DNA of 64,000 nucleotides from Paludibacter propionicigenes WB4 (GTDB lineage Bacteria; Bacteroidota; Bacteroidia; Bacteroidales; Paludibacteraceae). Shown here piece by piece: positions 61,309 to 64,000 of the stretch; positions within the stretch are counted from its first letter, which is position 1; each line of letters opens with the position of its first letter. The notes under the pieces are model-generated. The model was not told where the DNA came from, did no database searches, and saw only the letters and a list, made by a program, of their open reading frames with translations. Position numbers and translations under genes: made by a program. The stretch covers positions 248,001-312,000 of the forward strand of contig NC_014734.1 in NCBI RefSeq assembly GCF_000183135.1, in the 5' to 3' direction.

Positions 61309-61316
61309 ATATCTTT
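61309..61316 (+). promoter_or_regulatory. -7 box upstream of the Nudix-type regulator
   Basis: TATCTTTG matches TAnnTTTG, 92 bp before the ATG at 61408. No TTG at the expected spacing. Confidence 0.45.
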
Positions 61317-61407
61317 GTACTCGAATAAAAAGGACGGTAATTTATTATTTAAATCAAAGTCTTCTTCTTTTTTTGAATAAAATCACGAAATTATAATTAT
61401 TTACACA

Positions 61408-62181
61408 ATGGCTATTGAATCAGAATCAAATCCAAATCGAATAAGTCAAGAAGCATTTGAAAGAGAGTTTTTGCCGACTCTATCCGTCGATTGTGCAATT
61501 TTTGGTTACGATGATAATAATTTACGCGTGTTGGTACGAAGAGAGTATATCCCGTTGGATGGAGATGTGCATTTAGAGTGGAAACTTCCGGGAAACCATG
61601 TGAAACGTACAGAAACAATATATGATACTGCTGCACGTATTCTCAAGGAACAAACGGGACTTGAAAATATCTATGTAAAACAGTTTTCAGTTTTCAGTGA
61701 TCCTGAAAGGCTAAAGCGAAATCTGGTTGACTATGAGTGGGTTCGCCCTCGAATTGTGGATGATAGAGTTGTTACTGTTGGTTTTTATTCACTATTGAAT
61801 ATGAATGACATTGATAACAGCATGCTTATTGAGGACGCGAATTGGATGAATGCTTATGAAGTAGAACGCCTAATGTTCGACCACAACGAAATCTTTGAGG
61901 AAGCATTTAAGAAGCTAAGAAACGACTTATTGCACGACCCATTAGTGTTTGAATTACTTCCGGAAAAATTTACGCTCACTCAAATGCAGAAGTTGTATGA
62001 AACTATTTTCAATACAAACTACGATAAACGAAATTATCGTAGAAAGATCAATAAAATGGAATACCTTATTCCGTTAGATGAGTTTCAAACAGGCGTGTCT
62101 CACAAGCCAGCCAGATTGTATAGTTTTAATCGTGATATTTACGAAGAAACCCGTACAGAGCGATTTGATTTCCGAATGTAA
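61408..62181 (+). CDS. Nudix-fold transcriptional regulator (NrtR/AraR-like)
   Basis: A 257-residue protein with an N-terminal Nudix domain (about 25-150: LSVDCAIFGYDDNNLRVLVRREY, EWKLPGNHVKRTETIYDTAARILKEQTGL) and a C-terminal winged helix (about 165-240: EKFTLTQMQKLYETIFN, RNYRRKINKMEYL). The Nudix box lacks the catalytic RE-x-x-EE, having RILKEQ, so it is likely a sensor, not an enzyme. Members of this family in Bacteroides include the arabinose regulator AraR. Here it is divergent from GH5 and is the only regulator by the beta-glucan genes, so it may control them; the ligand would be a sugar or sugar nucleotide (inference). Confidence 0.85.
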   Translation: MAIESESNPNRISQEAFEREFLPTLSVDCAIFGYDDNNLRVLVRREYIPLDGDVHLEWKLPGNHVKRTETIYDTAARILKEQTGLENIYVKQFSVFSDPERLKRNLVDYEWVRPRIVDDRVVTVGFYSLLNMNDIDNSMLIEDANWMNAYEVERLMFDHNEIFEEAFKKLRNDLLHDPLVFELLPEKFTLTQMQKLYETIFNTNYDKRNYRRKINKMEYLIPLDEFQTGVSHKPARLYSFNRDIYEETRTERFDFRM

Positions 62182-62182
62182 T

Positions 62183-62464
62183 TTATATTGACAGTTTATC
62201 TTTACCTTTAATCGTATTACTGAGTTTCATGATAAAGATGTAGGTAATTGGCAAAAGTGACAACGCGTTAGCCCATATTAATGGGGCATCGCGTAGCATA
62301 ATTCCGTATACCAGCCACATTGTAATACACACAACTACAATGCAATACATTACAAGCGAAATACTGTGCGTGTCTTTTGATTTGAAAACTTTGATTGCCT
62401 GAGGAAATTGATTTAACACTGATAGTACAGAAGCAAAAAAACCGACGGTTTCAACAGAGGTCAT
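62183..62464 (-). CDS. SemiSWEET sugar transporter
   Basis: A 93-residue membrane protein with three transmembrane helices and the PQ-loop motif NQFPQAIKVFKSKDTHSIS typical of bacterial SemiSWEETs, which dimerise to form a sugar facilitator. The second half VVCITMWLVYGIMLRDAPLIWANALSLL also matches. It converges with the regulator gene (1-bp gap) and could move glucose released by the adjacent beta-glucan system or act elsewhere. It lies 28 bp after the UDP-glucose dehydrogenase gene and may share its transcript. Confidence 0.88.
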   Translation of the reverse strand: MTSVETVGFFASVLSVLNQFPQAIKVFKSKDTHSISLVMYCIVVVCITMWLVYGIMLRDAPLIWANALSLLPITYIFIMKLSNTIKGKDKLSI

Positions 62465-62492
62465 ATATTTATTTTTTTATTTAGGATATTTT

Positions 62493-63836
62493 TTATCCAA
62501 TCGGTTCATAAGTAAATCCAAATTCTTGCATTTCGCTTTTATCGTAAATATTTCTGCCATCAAGTACCAAAACGCCTTTCATTGATTTTTTTACAACACC
62601 CCAGCTTGGCATACGAAACTCTTTCCACTCTGTTACCAGCATCAGCGCATCGGCATCCAATACAGCATCGTATATATCGTTGGCAAAGTATATCTTAGAT
62701 GAATCAGTCTGAATCAAATCAGCCATTTTTGAGTGAACGATTTGTTTTGCTTCATGCATTGCTACCGGATCAAAAGCACGCACTTTACAGCCAGCCTGAA
62801 GTAGTTTCTCAATTAGCACCAGCGATGGTGCTTCACGCATATCATCTGTGTTTGGTTTAAACGATAATCCCCAGATAGCAATGGTTTTACCTGCCAGATC
62901 TGATTTAAAGTGTTTTTCCAACTTGTGGAATAATACTTGTTTTTGGTAAGCATTTACGTTTTCAACGGCTTTAAGCACGCGTAAATCATATCCGTTTTTA
63001 TCGGCAGTTTGAATTAAAGCCTTCACATCTTTTGGAAAACATGATCCGCCATAGCCACAGCCGGCATATAAGAATTTTCCTCCAATCCGTTGATCGGTAC
63101 CTATTCCCTTACGCACCATATTAATGTCTGCTCCTACAAGTTCGCATAAATTGGCCATATCATTCATGAAACTTATACGTGTAGCCAACATTGCATTGGC
63201 AGCATATTTAGTCATTTCGGCCGAAAGTATATCCATGAAAATAACTCGGAAATTGTTCAGTAGAAATGGCCTGTAAAGCTTAGTAATTAATTCTTTTGCT
63301 TTTTCACTTTCAACACCCACCACCACTCTGTCCGGACTCATGAAATCTTTAATGGCATCTCCTTCTTTTAAAAATTCAGGGTTTGAAGCTACGTCGAAAT
63401 CTATAGAAACACCGCGTTTATCTAATTCAGTTTGTATAGTTTGACGAACTAACGATGCCGTTCCAACCGGAACTGTGCTTTTAGTAACGAGCAAAATATA
63501 CTGCTGCATGTTTTGTCCAATAGTACGTGCTACTTCAAGCACGTATTGTAAATCTGCGCTACCATCAGCATCGGGCGGAGTGCCTACAGCGCTAAAAACA
63601 ACCTGAATGTCGTTTAAAACAGATGTCAGATTTGTTGTAAAATGCAATCTTTCAGCTTTTACATTTCGCAAAACCATGTCTTCGAGGCCTGGTTCATAAA
63701 TAGGAATGATACCCTTAATCAAATTGTTGATTTTGTTGGCATCAATATCAACACAAGTCACATCAACGCCCATTTCGGCGAAACAAGTTCCGGAAACCAA
63801 ACCGACATAGCCGGTTCCAACGATAGCTATCTTCAT
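62493..63836 (-). CDS. ugd: UDP-glucose 6-dehydrogenase
   Basis: Oxidises UDP-glucose twice to UDP-glucuronate for capsule or exopolysaccharide synthesis. The 447-residue protein has the Rossmann motif GTGYVGLVSG at 7-16, the catalytic cysteine in CGYGGSCFPKD and the C-terminal second nucleotide-binding domain (IAIWGLSFKPNTDDMREAPS). The start codon lies 36 bp from the stop of the upstream GDP-fucose synthase gene, suggesting a surface-sugar operon extending past the window edge. Confidence 0.95.
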   Translation of the reverse strand: MKIAIVGTGYVGLVSGTCFAEMGVDVTCVDIDANKINNLIKGIIPIYEPGLEDMVLRNVKAERLHFTTNLTSVLNDIQVVFSAVGTPPDADGSADLQYVLEVARTIGQNMQQYILLVTKSTVPVGTASLVRQTIQTELDKRGVSIDFDVASNPEFLKEGDAIKDFMSPDRVVVGVESEKAKELITKLYRPFLLNNFRVIFMDILSAEMTKYAANAMLATRISFMNDMANLCELVGADINMVRKGIGTDQRIGGKFLYAGCGYGGSCFPKDVKALIQTADKNGYDLRVLKAVENVNAYQKQVLFHKLEKHFKSDLAGKTIAIWGLSFKPNTDDMREAPSLVLIEKLLQAGCKVRAFDPVAMHEAKQIVHSKMADLIQTDSSKIYFANDIYDAVLDADALMLVTEWKEFRMPSWGVVKKSMKGVLVLDGRNIYDKSEMQEFGFTYEPIG

Positions 63837-63872
63837 TTAAAAAAATACTTATATTAATGCGGATACTGTGAA

Positions 63873-64000
63873 TTATTCATTTATATACACAGATACTACT
63901 CTTCTGATTCCTTCTTCCAGCGAAATTTTTGGTTCCCAGCCTAAGCTTTTTAGTTTTGATACATCCATTAACTTCCGCGGAGTTCCATCAGGTTTTGTGC
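63873..64000 (-). CDS. fcl: GDP-L-fucose synthase, C-terminal fragment cut by window edge
   Basis: Only the last 42 codons are in the window. They read [20 protein letters not shown] then a Trp-Glu-Pro-Lys segment and EEGIRRVV, ending SVYINE and a TAA stop. This is the conserved C-terminus of GDP-fucose synthase (epimerase/reductase, WcaG/Fcl), which makes GDP-L-fucose from GDP-4-keto-6-deoxymannose. Same strand as ugd and probably the same operon. Partial only because the sequence ends here. Confidence 0.85.
   Translation of the reverse strand, partial: TKPDGTPRKLMDVSKLKSLGWEPKISLEEGIRRVVSVYINE

Larger units (their letters stand above)
61082..61407. other. 326-bp divergent intergenic region
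   Basis: Carries the GH5 promoter (minus strand, 61130-61160) and a -7 box TATCTTTG (61309-61316) for the plus-strand regulator. Very AT-rich. A plus-strand TAACTTTG also occurs near 61203. No gene or clear operator palindrome seen. Confidence 0.65.

Overview
This window looks like a chromosomal segment of a glycan-degrading Bacteroidota, most likely order Bacteroidales (a Paludibacter- or Dysgonomonas-like organism is my guess; no 16S is present). Support: two SusC/SusD pairs, many Bacteroidota-only families (DUF4199, DUF5103, DUF5690, DUF6048, DUF6452), lipoprotein signal peptides, near absence of Shine-Dalgarno sites, and promoters of the Bacteroidota type (TTG, 19-20 bp, TAnnTTTG).

Layout. 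1-20.7 kb is mostly conserved backbone: recA, a UvrD/PcrA helicase, a PlsC-like acyltransferase, an omega-amidase-like nitrilase, DUF2284, a Nim-like flavoprotein, a zinc-ribbon membrane protein, endonuclease III, FtsK, a LolA-like protein, thioredoxin reductase, a DUF4199/glycosyltransferase pair, a CrcB/DUF190 pair, three Bacteroidota-specific envelope proteins, transketolase, MntP and a beta-barrel porin-like protein. 20.7-27.7 kb is a repeat-rich accessory zone. It holds LrgA/LrgB, several structured palindromic repeats, a degenerate array of exact 21-bp period in front of a conserved unknown gene, an AT-rich gene bracketed by attC-like (integron cassette-like) sites, a DUF2971 gene, and two small unknown genes separated by three copies of a ~95-bp structured repeat.

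27.7-42.3 kb is a coherent phosphonate locus. A minus-strand operon (cupin-XRE regulator, PhnX-like phosphonatase, secreted YncE/phosphoesterase) diverges from PbfA-like lyase, a DUF5690 MFS carrier and PhnW. These are followed by a secreted unknown protein, a SusC/SusD pair and an alkaline-phosphatase-superfamily enzyme. PhnW, PbfA and PhnX are the known enzymes of 2-aminoethylphosphonate (AEP) and hydroxy-AEP breakdown to acetaldehyde and phosphate. The SusCD pair and secreted phosphoesterases beside them suggest import of a larger AEP- or phospho-decorated compound (inference).

42.4-46.6 kb holds aspartate kinase, a DUF5103 protein whose signal peptide appears split by a one-base frameshift, and RarA. 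46.6-61.1 kb is a polysaccharide utilization locus: GH3, SusC, SusD, a surface glycan-binding lipoprotein, GH16, two GH30 and, on its own promoter, GH5. The enzyme mix fits a beta-1,3/1,6-glucan such as laminarin or fungal glucan. A Nudix-fold transcription factor with a degenerate Nudix box lies divergently at the end and is the only candidate regulator seen. The window ends with a SemiSWEET sugar transporter, UDP-glucose dehydrogenase and the C-terminus of a GDP-fucose synthase, the edge of a surface-sugar cluster.
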